From Chalciporus piperatus (Eukaryota; Basidiomycota; Agaricomycetes; Boletales; Boletaceae): a DNA stretch of 24,472 bases. Positions within the stretch are counted from its first letter, which is position 1. The number at the start of each line of letters is the position of its first letter. The stretch covers positions 1-24,472 of the forward strand of contig JBBPTG010000324.1 of assembly GCA_038093975.1 (NCBI GenBank). Direction: 5' to 3'. A program made the position numbers and the translations under genes. The notes beneath the pieces were generated by a model that saw nothing but the letters and a program-made list of their open reading frames with translations, was not told where the DNA came from and made no database searches. Positions 9,755-18,444 of this stretch are shown piece after piece.

Positions 9755-9919
9755 ATGTACGCGTTCTCGATCATGCTTGCGTCTCTGGTCCTCCTCCTCT
9801 CCGCTATCCGCACATTGGAAGCAATCTCACTCGTTCCCAACCATGGTGCTTATCCTCGCAACGATCCGGGTGGCTCCATGGTCATCGACGCATCCCATGG
9901 TGCCCTTTTTCAAATGTAG
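9755..9919 (+). CDS. Possible 54-residue secreted protein
   Basis: The ATG at 9755 opens a 54-codon frame with a good signal peptide: MYAFSIMLASLVLLLSAI, then RTLEA, with cleavage plausible near residue 24. The mature part (about 30 residues, including NHGAYPRNDPGGSM) has no Cys and no recognisable motif. The frame is also open upstream of this ATG, but without another ATG. Its last ten bases overlap the stop codon of the Argonaute gene on the other strand, so the two are tail-to-tail. It could be a small secreted protein of the kind abundant in these fungi, the first exon of a spliced gene, or a chance frame. Confidence 0.35.
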   Translation: MYAFSIMLASLVLLLSAIRTLEAISLVPNHGAYPRNDPGGSMVIDASHGALFQM

Positions 9920-11967
9920 AACATCGTATCGCTCAGTGCCCACCCGGGGACGCTCCCCCCACGATCCCATAACCTAGTCGCTGCCTCCATCGCTGCCTCT
10001 TCTCCAGCGTTATCGTCAAAGTCCCCAAGGTAAAACTCACGCAAGTAGCAGCGTCCACGCTTCGACGCAAGCACAGCATAATGAATGGGAGCGGCGACGC
10101 TGACGGCCTGTGTCGCCGGCGCATACATGTAGCTGAGTGTATGGGTCGCCTCTTGGATCTCGTCTGCACTAACCCCATTCTCGTCGTACACAACAGTGTA
10201 CAGTATAGGTCGCGCTGGACCGTCGACGCCACCATGGGCTTATTGAGCGAATGTCACGATCAATGAAGTACCGGTGCCAGAGAGGAGATACTCACCCTGC
10301 AGGTAAAAATCAAAATCGTACACAGACGTCACCCCGCGATCGACAACAGTCCCCGCTGGAGGGTTTCCGTCTCCATTTTCCTCGGCCCAGAACCAGGTGT
10401 GATGTTTCTTCCGGCAAGTAACTATAGTCAACTTTGGTATGTATGGTTTTCCGGCAACACCGAATTTCTGGCTGAAAGGATGGAAGGAACCTCCATATCT
10501 TGCATGACCCTGAAATGACTCTACAGAGTTCCGGTGTTAGTGCAACTGGGAGGTGAGTATGAAGGAGCAAAGCGAACATCACATAGACCGCTACGATATA
10601 CAAGGATACGTTCCGGCAGTGTATCATTGTTTCGCTGCTTGAAAAGCGTCAGGCGTTCGATCATCATATTTGTGAGATCGCTTATCATCTGTCCAAAAGA
10701 ACATGTCAGAAGCATGCATAGGTGCAGTGCAATGTATATAACCTGAGTCGTGATGCTGATATTGACAAGCTCGCGGGGTAATGCACGAAGCGGTTATCGA
10801 CGCTTGCCACGACGGCCGCAACGGATGCTGTGGAGAAAAGTCTCGACGGACGACCATGAAGCTGGGACAGAGACACTCACGAGTACCCTTTACAGAACCA
10901 GGACTTGGATGCGTGACACGCATGCCCATTACCATCGTTGGCTCCTGCTCGTCGGGAAGCTTTCCACGGAAGAGCTGGCCCGGTGGAACTGCACAAACCT
11001 CGGGAGGTAGGTAAATGCCTGAACCAACCTCGACCAATGGGAGTTTGGGAAGCTGAAGTGGGAACCGGTACTCTTCGGAAAATATTCCGTGAAAATGAAT
11101 GGACAACAATGACTAGAAGACTTACTGCGCAAAAAGTAATCTCGGACAGTCACATGTCCAAAATCTGGTGTTTCAATGAAATGTGTGTTCGCGTTTTCGG
11201 TCGCAAGTCTCCTTACTCTCTTCTTTGAGTTGATATGTGTGGTTTCGATCATCATGTGAGGCCGAAATCTGCGCAGCCACGTGGCATTCACTTGAAGGGC
11301 TTCTATAACAGTGGCCAAATTCCCGGGTGAATGGAATAATGCAGTGCCGACGTCGACCTTGATCATCAACTGTGTTGGAGCAGACTGAACAGCCAGCGAA
11401 TACCCTCTCCATGCCTCAATTTCAGCATCAAGACTGATCGGGGATTCTGACGCATGGAAAAAGTGTCGTCTTCCGTGCCTCGCAGCACCTGTTTGTCCAC
11501 GAGCGGCAACATGAACCAGATTCAAAGCGGTCGGTCACGAGAATTGTCACATACCATATGAGCTCTTGAGTATGAAGCTGTTGCACTAACGTGATGGATA
11601 GCATGTAGACTGGTCTATTTTGCGAGGTGATGGCAGCTCCCTCTTCATGGTAGGGTACATTGATGTTTAAGGGCTGCGGCAATTGGTGCGATGCAATAAG
11701 CTTGGCGGAGCCGTCGTGCGCGACGGTGCCCACCATTCCAGCCCTTTCCCAGGCTAGTGTCTGTTCGGCAAGCTGATAGATACGATGTACGCGCCATCTG
11801 GAGCCCAATTGACCTTGATTAATGTGAACGTGGTAGACATATAGAGTTGTAGGAATGATCTGAACCGCCAAACGGTTGGCACGAAGATGGATAGTACGTC
11901 CACGAACTCCGTAATTGGGTCGCGTGGATACTTCAGGACCGAGCTTCAGTAGAGCACGGTACACCAT
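9910..11967 (-). pseudogene. Damaged Argonaute gene lacking the MID domain and the PIWI catalytic residues
   Basis: Reading the minus strand from ATG 11967, fragments match the eukaryotic Argonaute order. N domain: RPNYGVRGRTIHLRANR and AHDGSAKLIASHQLPQPL (exon 11555-11967). L1: EAWRGYSLAVQSAP and FHSPGNLATVIEAL. PAZ: GIYLPPEVCAVPPGQLFRGK. PIWI: VTHPSPGSVKGT, NDTLPERILVYRSG, PKLTIVTCRKKHHTWFW, GTVVDRGVTSVYDFDFYLQ, and the canonical aromatic C-terminus TMFYI. Likely introns are 11073-11125, 10828-10880 and 10239-10295, with less certain ones at 10689-10742 and 10519-10577. Between LFRGKL and VTHPS only about 15 residues remain, so L2, MID and the start of PIWI are absent, in frame. Three PIWI catalytic positions are replaced (Asp to Arg in GMRVTHP, Asp to Ser in YRSG, His to Leu in RPILY). 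The exon join near 11530-11555 lacks an acceptor and meets an in-frame stop, and the join at 10688 is out of frame. Probably not a functional slicer. Confidence 0.78.
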
Positions 11968-12154
11968 ATACTCGTTCTAGAAGACTACTTCCGTATTTTC
12001 TGTGGCTACCTCTGTAGCACCATACCTATGGCGTTGATATCAGCTAAACCTCAGGCTATCGATAACCCAACATCACCGTCCAAAGGGTGCTTGAGACACT
12101 TCTTGTTTGGTCGATTCTTTGTCATTCAGATAGACGGTGCCTGGAGTGAATGAG
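11968..12154. other. Short spacer between two reverse-strand genes
   Basis: This spacer lies between the stop of the 12155-13501 gene and the first ATG of the Argonaute reading. No motif is visible. It probably holds the 3' untranslated part of the former and the promoter or lost 5' end of the latter, since typical Argonautes have a longer N-terminus. Confidence 0.4.
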
Positions 12155-13501
12155 TTACCGCGCGAATCCGCTATATCCATCCTCACCGTTCTCTACATTT
12201 ATCGAATAATGCCCAGTCACTAACTGCTCTACATGCCTCTCCAGGTCCTCGATCGTTGATATCTGCCCCTGTATCAAGCTCGTTAAAACCCGAGTGGATA
12301 GCAAGAGGTCAATCGCACTTTCTCGACAAGAGTCAGCCACCGACTATCATGGGTGATAGCAGTTTCCGCAGATGGTTCCTGTAGAGCTAGGTAAGTAATC
12401 AGGTATAGTATCTAACCTCAGCTGGTGCGCACTATCGTCAGCAGATATCGATTGATGATTTCCGCTGGGTGAGAGGCTCTCTGAAGGAACTTAACGATGG
12501 GAAAACAACGAATGTGGAGGAGAAGACTTGCCTGTTGTATACACGGAACGTGGTCGATCAACACTGCACCATTCTCGTCCTCCGTATCCGCGGATTCAGT
12601 CGTATCCTTCCTCAATTCCCTCGGGAGTAATTTCGAGAACGAGGGAAAGACTCTAAGCCGCACGGACTGCGGTTTCGGTTTGGGCTCCAGCTCTCTTGAT
12701 GTAATTACAATTCCACTGATGAAGACGCTTTGGTTCTTGCGGCCTTCATTTACACGTGCCGGTCCGATTTTATGGGGAAACCCCGTGGGGTTCCAGAAAG
12801 AGTGGTCCCGTAGAATCCGTCGCTCATTGTCTACCACCATGTTGCAACGTACACCACCCCGAGGGCCGCCATGCCAGAGCCCACGAGGCAGCTTTATGGA
12901 GCCCAGTGACGAGGTAAAGAGGGTCAGAACCGCGACCATATTGCTCTCTAGCAATTCTATACCATTCGCGCCCGTGCTGTCTGGCCAGAGCCTCAAATCG
13001 GGTCTGGGTCTGGGGTGTGGCTTCATGGGAATCTGCCCCGTGCGGTAATATGATATGTGATCCATCAACGGACAACTTGGTATGATAAAGAGTTGCCCTG
13101 TCAGCGGGACTGGTAGTACAGTCAGTTTCACCACGTGAGATATTGAGAGAAACACCATTCACGAACTGGTCTGTATTCGACTCATGGTATGGGTCAACTG
13201 TCCATGAGGTTGTAGGAGACGTGATGACAGATCGAGCAGAGACTTGTTCATGGTGATCCAAGCCTGAAATTTCTGACTCCTGGATCAGTGGCAAAGTGGT
13301 CTGGGGATAGGATGGCTCTCGATGCGCTTCACAAATATTGAAGAGGAGATAAAAATGACCATCCCCTTTGACAAAGCCAATGTCCCCGATCTTGATACCA
13401 TCCCGCTCGCGATCCTCTGGTAGCCCGGATGGATCGGGACTCCACAAGGGATAACCCTGTCGAAAGAGATGTTGTGCGAACTCGGCCTGTTCAGAAAGCA
13501 T
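12155..13501 (-). pseudogene. Basidiomycete-specific protein of unknown function, frameshifted
   Basis: Starting at ATG 13501 the minus strand reads MLSEQAEFAQHLFRQGYPLW, then KIGDIGFVKGDGHFYLLFNI, GSHIILPHGADSHEAT and DPLYLVTGLHKAASWALA. This is the motif order of a large family of basidiomycete proteins (start GYPLW.P.P, then G(D/E)VG.....G.F..LFN, a LP.GA block, then LYLVTG..K..SW) that I have no accepted name or function for. After about 12880 the family pattern continues one frame over (DHSFWNPTGF, then NQSVFISGIVI, then SHPAEIINRYLL), implying a single-base indel. Two more exons follow: EPSAETAITHDSRWLTLVEK (to about 12300) and GQISTIEDLERHVEQL, ending at 12155, joined by GT-AG introns. 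Apart from the frameshift the chain is complete, so this is a recent pseudogene or a sequencing error. A fragment recurs near 17800-17880. Confidence 0.65.
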
Positions 13502-13832
13502 TGTAGGGCGTCGTCGACAAGTGGTTGGGGGTTCGAGACTTCGAGATTTGAATGGTGTGTCAGTGCTTGCTGTACGGTATGAGAATGCATTCCAAACACG
13601 GTCATGGACACCATACCATAGCAGGGTTTTGTGAGACACAGCAAGACAAATTCTTTGAATGCTGAGCTAAAGTTTCCCTCAAGTGTCAGAGGCTTCGCTC
13701 ACGGCTCGCAGCGCATGCGTTACATGTGGAAAGTTTGAGCCGACAGCTTGGATCGCCAAAATAGCAGGGGGTGCTCTATAACCATAGTATGGTCTGTCAT
13801 TGGTCCATAAGTAGAGAGGGAAAGCAGTGGTA
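13502..13832. promoter_or_regulatory. Divergent intergenic region
   Basis: About 330 bases separate the reverse-strand gene starting at 13501 from the forward WD40 gene, so this must carry both promoters if both are expressed. I see no clear TATA element. A reverse-strand frame through 13679-14224 is open but is antisense to the WD40 gene. Confidence 0.35.
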
Positions 13833-14849
13833 ATGCATGCCAAATTAGTTTGGCACAATATCAACATGATCCAGTCGAATAATTCAAGGTGCGAAAGTTC
13901 AAAGCGCTCTAGAAGAGAATTACTAGTCAGCCTTATTCGATCAAACAGTTCGCTCAAACCCTTCCGAGAATTCAATACCCCAGCACCAACGGCCTCGCTT
14001 GTGTTCTTCCCGGATGGAGAGCAAGCTGTGCACGTTTCCAGCGGCTCCAGGGTTGCAACCATACTGCAGATGCCAGAAGGCAGTAAAGCGGGGTCATGGA
14101 GTGCCTCTGCTTGCGTCGCCTCAGTCTCCCGCGATGGAAAGTTTGTCATCTGTGGAAGCGAAGATGGGAAACTGAGTATCTGGGACGCAGGCAAGTTGGA
14201 GCAGCGGGTCTTCCACGTGACCAAGGAGAGTCACAGAGACCAAGTCACCGTCCTCGACACCTCGCTCTTGCTGATTGCCAGCGGCGCATGGAACAGCTCT
14301 GTCTTCTTATGGAGTCCGACGGGGCAGAAACTAGCAGGCCCTTTCTTCCTCGGTAAAACCAAGGTCACATCACTACGGTTTTCGCCCATGGGCGATCGCC
14401 TTGCTGCCTGTGTTCATGACACCGTCTCTATCTGGGAGATTAACGACGGTGTCCAAATTCAACCTAAGGGTGTCAAAGTCAAAGTTTCACATGTGACAAC
14501 TGTCGTATGGTCGCATGATGGGAAACACGTCTTTGCAGGGTCTGACGAGTCAGCTTCGGTGACAGTGATCGACGCCTCGACGGGATCGACACGCGAAGAA
14601 TCCATCCCATGTCCCCAGAGCGTGTCACCGAACGGGGAATTCATCGTCTGTGGTTCTCGGAAGGATGATGTCCAAATTGTGGATGCTGCGTACTCCTGCA
14701 TCAAGCGCATCCCCGACCATTCTCCCCTCGTCAATTCACCCGATGGTCGTCTTCTGGTCACTATTCCCAATAACACAGACCGTGGCCTCGCAGTTTGGAG
14801 TCTCCGCGACATTCTTGACTTCGACACCACGCTTGTAAGCGATGATTGA
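13833..14849 (+). CDS. WD40-repeat protein
   Basis: An unspliced ATG frame of 338 residues (a second ATG is at 13866). It shows a series of WD40-like blades: ASVSRDGKFVICGSEDGKLS with IWDAG, SLRFSPMGDRLAACVHDTVS with IWEIND, VVWSHDGKHVFAGSDESASV, and SPDGRLLVTIP with LAVWSL near the end. Five to six blades are visible, enough for most of one propeller, which would act as a protein-binding platform. The N-terminal 50 residues are basic and not propeller-like. Proteins of this type in basidiomycetes are often the C-terminal part of NACHT or NB-ARC STAND receptors; here no nucleotide-binding domain precedes it, so it is either a short stand-alone WD40 protein or a 5'-truncated receptor. The HET-domain gene follows on the same strand within about 220 bases. 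Confidence 0.75.
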   Translation: MHAKLVWHNINMIQSNNSRCESSKRSRRELLVSLIRSNSSLKPFREFNTPAPTASLVFFPDGEQAVHVSSGSRVATILQMPEGSKAGSWSASACVASVSRDGKFVICGSEDGKLSIWDAGKLEQRVFHVTKESHRDQVTVLDTSLLLIASGAWNSSVFLWSPTGQKLAGPFFLGKTKVTSLRFSPMGDRLAACVHDTVSIWEINDGVQIQPKGVKVKVSHVTTVVWSHDGKHVFAGSDESASVTVIDASTGSTREESIPCPQSVSPNGEFIVCGSRKDDVQIVDAAYSCIKRIPDHSPLVNSPDGRLLVTIPNNTDRGLAVWSLRDILDFDTTLVSDD

Positions 14850-15065
14850 TCACCCCGATTTCAGGTACTGATGCGATGAATGGTTCACCCCATTCCGCTA
14901 CGCGATCAAGGATTCAAAACTGAACGGAGTCGCGCATCCGCCCTCGCTAGTAACATCGTTAGGCGATCCCCTGTCTCAACGCTTTTCCATCACGGGAAAC
15001 GTGAAGCGTGCAGTGGGACGATCTTGGAATGACTGGTTGGATGATGCTGAGAGGGTAGGTTCCAG

Positions 15066-16904
15066 CATCGCATCCCGCGGGAACTGCTTATCGATTTCGT
15101 GCAGTCTATCAAGTCGAAGTCGAATTCACCGCAGGAGTACGATAACTATGTCGCCCTCCGTACCGCCCGACCTCGTGCCAACGAAGCGCCCGATACCTTT
15201 CTTTCGACTCTACAATGTTCCGGACAGAACGCGAAAAGGAGCGCTGCGGATACTATTGTTGACGAAGTAATCAAGCATGGTCCCCGCGTGTTAATAGACA
15301 CCCAAACCGGCCGTCTCTGCGACGAGTCGCAGCGAAAGCTCACATTCAAAACCGATCCAGTCTTCAAGGAGCTCCTGTCGTCGATGGAGGGGAAACAGGA
15401 CGAGAAGTGTATCAGACTCGCAGCTGAAGCTTTCTGCCAATACGTCACGTTCTCCCATACGTGGCATGGTGACGATGAACCATCATTCCAATATGTGTCC
15501 GGCAAAACATCTGTCTACAATCTCCAAGATATCTTTGTCGACAACAAACTACGCAAATTCTGCGAGACGGTTCGCGCCCTCGGTTATTGGTGGGCATGGA
15601 GCGATACCTGCTGCATAGATAAGCTCAAAGAAGCTGTGCGTCGTGAGGCGATCACGTCCATGTACAGATGGTACAAGGGGTCTGCGCTCACTCTCGCATT
15701 CCTCGCGGACGTGGCGCCCGAAGGTGGCGACTTATTACGTAGCCGGTGGATGCAACGCGCCTGGACGCTTCAAGAGCTCGTTGCACCCAGGGTCATCCGT
15801 TTCTATGACAGCACATGGCAGCCCTATTGCAATGACCCCCACCTCAACCACAAGAACTCCCCTGTCATCAGACGGGAGTTATTGAATGCCATCTCGAAGA
15901 CCACTACCTTCGCTGAAACGACTCTCCTCTCATTCGATCCAGGCAGTCTTAGTCCGCGCGAGAGGCTCCGCTTGGCCTCGGCGCGCAAGGCGACGAGGGT
16001 CGAGGACGTCGCCTACTCCTTGATAGGCATCTTTGGCAGCGATATGGTGCCCAATTACGGAGAGGAAGAAGCTGCGCTGGGACGGCTTTTGCAAGAGATT
16101 GTTGAGAGACAGGGAGAAGTAGCTATTCTCGACTGGACAGGGCGCTCATCGGAGTTCAACAGTTCCCTCCCTGCCGACATTGTTGTATACCAGGAATTAC
16201 CTGCCGAGTCTTTGAGTACGGGAAATGTGCCTAGAATACAAACGAGGCACAGGAAACTACAGACCATCTCGTCGACCGCGGAGCATATCTATCGCGGTGT
16301 CAGTTCACTACCCCGAGCCCACTTCACCGCCCGTTGCCTTCGTCTCCCATGCATCATCTTCCCTGTCGTCAAAATCCAACGGCTACAAGACAGCCATCAG
16401 AAGCACACGTATCGGGCCAAGGTATCGGCGATCGGCAGGGTGGAAATCGTGACGGAAGACTTGCTTCCTCTCGAGGAGCCAACCGATCTGTTCCTTGTGC
16501 ACCCATGGATTCACGACCTTCTGCATTCTCTCGATGGAGTCTCTTGGGAACAAGACACATGGAACACCAATAGTGTTTCCGACAATGATTCTGACTACGA
16601 CTCTCCTGATACTGCTGCTCACTCCGACGTGGATAACGTCTCTCATTCCGACAGCGAATCTCCAACCAACATCGACTCTCCATCTCGCCACCCATCGAAG
16701 GCTGCAACTCTATCGCAACCCCACAGCCATACTAGAGCGCTGAGAATGATCGTTCGTCTCGAACAGCAATTCACCGCGCTGTTGCTCCAAACACAGTCGC
16801 GTCGAACATACAAGAGAGTTGCCGCAGACCATAGGATCGTTGTTCAAGTACGCGAGACCTCACAGTTGAAGGATATCCGTACGGAGGTGTTGGAGATATC
16901 ATGA
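15066..16904 (+). CDS. HET-domain protein (heterokaryon incompatibility type)
   Basis: The frame is open from 15051 to the stop at 16902-16904 (over 610 codons). HET-domain (PF06985) hallmarks occur in order: TFSHTWHG near 15450, the WSDTCCIDK block near 15600-15625, SMYRWYKGSALTLAFLADV, RSRWMQRAWTLQELVAP near 15745-15790, and VEDVAYSLIGIFG with NYGEEE near 16000-16070. The C-terminal third is Ser/Asp-rich (SDNDSDYDSPDTAAHSD) and ends VLEIS. HET proteins trigger cell death on non-self recognition during hyphal fusion. The first in-frame ATG is far inside the conserved region, so the true start must lie in an upstream exon. The relic near 17895 is similar from GAACTGCT (15080) onward, so coding extends at least to there, and an acceptor TTCCAG at 15060-15065 fits. 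A donor at 15001 and a first exon in 14870-15000 are possible but unproven. Confidence 0.82.
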   Translation, partial: HRIPRELLIDFVQSIKSKSNSPQEYDNYVALRTARPRANEAPDTFLSTLQCSGQNAKRSAADTIVDEVIKHGPRVLIDTQTGRLCDESQRKLTFKTDPVFKELLSSMEGKQDEKCIRLAAEAFCQYVTFSHTWHGDDEPSFQYVSGKTSVYNLQDIFVDNKLRKFCETVRALGYWWAWSDTCCIDKLKEAVRREAITSMYRWYKGSALTLAFLADVAPEGGDLLRSRWMQRAWTLQELVAPRVIRFYDSTWQPYCNDPHLNHKNSPVIRRELLNAISKTTTFAETTLLSFDPGSLSPRERLRLASARKATRVEDVAYSLIGIFGSDMVPNYGEEEAALGRLLQEIVERQGEVAILDWTGRSSEFNSSLPADIVVYQELPAESLSTGNVPRIQTRHRKLQTISSTAEHIYRGVSSLPRAHFTARCLRLPCIIFPVVKIQRLQDSHQKHTYRAKVSAIGRVEIVTEDLLPLEEPTDLFLVHPWIHDLLHSLDGVSWEQDTWNTNSVSDNDSDYDSPDTAAHSDVDNVSHSDSESPTNIDSPSRHPSKAATLSQPHSHTRALRMIVRLEQQFTALLLQTQSRRTYKRVAADHRIVVQVRETSQLKDIRTEVLEIS

Positions 16905-17799
16905 AGGGTATCTGTTAGTATATTTCCACTGTCTCAGTTACGTCGACTGACTTCTTGCCTTTATCACTGCTTCCAAAGACCTCAGCGCAATCTACGTTGC
17001 ATCCAGTACAATCAGTGTTCTAAAAGTAATGTTTTGCTATCTCTCTGCATGCAATCTTGCCTCCGTTCTCTGATAAACCGCCGCCATCGAGTCGCGATGC
17101 ATCGTGAGCGATCTTACCTTTCTGTTTGTATCCACTAGGCAGTAGAACGACAACATTCAGCGCTAGGAACATGGTGGTCTATGCACCAGATGCTGGCTGT
17201 CTACCACGTTAGCAGCAATCCGAGTGGATGTCCTCGACATGAAATGTTCCATTTCACTGTGCCCTGCAGCAAGGCAAGACGAGCCATTCCAAAGGATGCG
17301 ACCCCAGGGAGGGACCAGGTATAAGCAACGACGCCCTTGGGGATTGGCGAGCACTATATACGGAAGCTAGTACCAACCTATCCCCCAGAGCACTAACTCA
17401 CCATGAACACATATTCTTGTCCAGACAACCCTTCCCACTCATTCCTGTCTTTACCGTGACGAACGCAATGACGCCTACCAACGCGAAGCTGGGATATCGC
17501 CAAGTCACGGTTGACCTACTAGTAACCAAGTTCCGACGTCGAGAAAGGATGTGATCCCCTTTCAAGTCAGAGAACGTCAACCTTGCAATTGGCTCACGTT
17601 CGATCGAGGTATGTCACGCACCTTTGTGAATACCTCCTTAGCCACATAATCGAATCGCTACCCAGGTTCTTTGCAAACCGTCCTGACCATCTTGGACTGG
17701 CTCTTTGACTCACGACAGGCGCGAGTATCCTAAGTTACCCCCGAACGATACATGTTCCATTAAAAAATGTCCGAGTTGGACGTTCTTCTAGTCACCGAG
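16905..17799. other. No supportable gene downstream of the HET gene
   Basis: Small reverse-strand frames at 17163-17354 and 17398-17580 begin with non-ATG codons. The second contains a hydrophobic run (FALVGVIAFVTVKTG) followed by a donor-like GTGAGT, so a spliced small membrane protein on the minus strand is thinkable, but I cannot complete it. Nothing else is seen. Confidence 0.4.
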
Positions 17800-18105
17800 T
17801 GCATTGGACTCGTGGTCTGGGTCAACTGTCTATGAGGTTGGAAGCGACGCAACGACATATCGAACAGGGGCTCCTCGATCGCTAATGAACACGCGAACTG
17901 CTCATCAACTTTCTGCAAGTCATCCAGTGGAAGTTAAATGCACCTCAGGACTACGGTAACTATGTTTCCATCCGTGCTGCCCGACCTGATATCCTTATTC
18001 CGAGTCTACAACTACAATGTTCCGGACAGACCGCGGAGAAGAACATTACTGACACTATGCTTGACGACGTCTTCAAACATGATCCCCACATACCGATAGA
18101 CATCC
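17800..18105 (+). pseudogene. Fused relic: fragment of the 12155-13501 gene region joined to a HET-gene 5' fragment
   Basis: Bases 17800-17880 match the plus strand around 13175-13245 (shared GGGTCAACTGTCTATGAGG-type core, GGGTCAACTGTCCATGAGG in the parent). From about 17885 to 18105 the sequence follows 15070-15300, the HET gene N-terminal coding part: GAACTGCTCATC, the ACTATGT core, and CTACAATGTTCCGGACAG are shared. The HET frame is interrupted in the relic by deletions (for example a shortened CCTGATATCCTTATTCC stretch) and it stops at about 18105, where the copy of the KEP1 flank begins. It is non-functional. Confidence 0.75.
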
Positions 18106-18444
18106 CGTTGACGATCGCTCTCTTCTTTCCCCTCGCTCAAATATAGCACAGTCGTGCTATCTGTTTCCAAAGAGAAGACGAACAAATAACAACCCATGCC
18201 TCTACGTATCGAACATGAACGACCCCCTGGGCTTTTCCTTCCTCGATAGATAGTTTCCACTTTGTAACAACAAATCAACATAAGAAATTCGGAATCCATG
18301 ACGAAAAGGGGAAGATGGTATCGGTTTCTTTCCAAGTCTGTTTCGATTGAAACAAATCTGAGTAACAATGGCTCGTCAGGGTGAGCAAGAATGGATGGAT
18401 GAATAAAGATGAGGTTTACAAGCAGTCCTGTTCAACGGGATTCA

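Noticed and set aside
12497..13048. 183-codon plus-strand ATG frame
   Set aside because: It is antisense to the reverse-strand gene whose family motifs (NQSVFISGIVI and others) are recognisable, and its own translation shows no motif.
13679..14224. 181-codon reverse-strand frame
   Set aside because: Antisense to the WD40 gene for most of its length and starting at an arbitrary point. A part near 13690-13800 reads like protein, but nothing supports it.
17398..17580. 60-codon reverse-strand frame with a hydrophobic segment and donor-like end
   Set aside because: No ATG start, and the possible second exon does not give a convincing continuation.
18012..18368. 118-codon reverse-strand frame
   Set aside because: It spans the junction between the HET relic and the KEP flank copy, so it is an accidental frame across a rearrangement.
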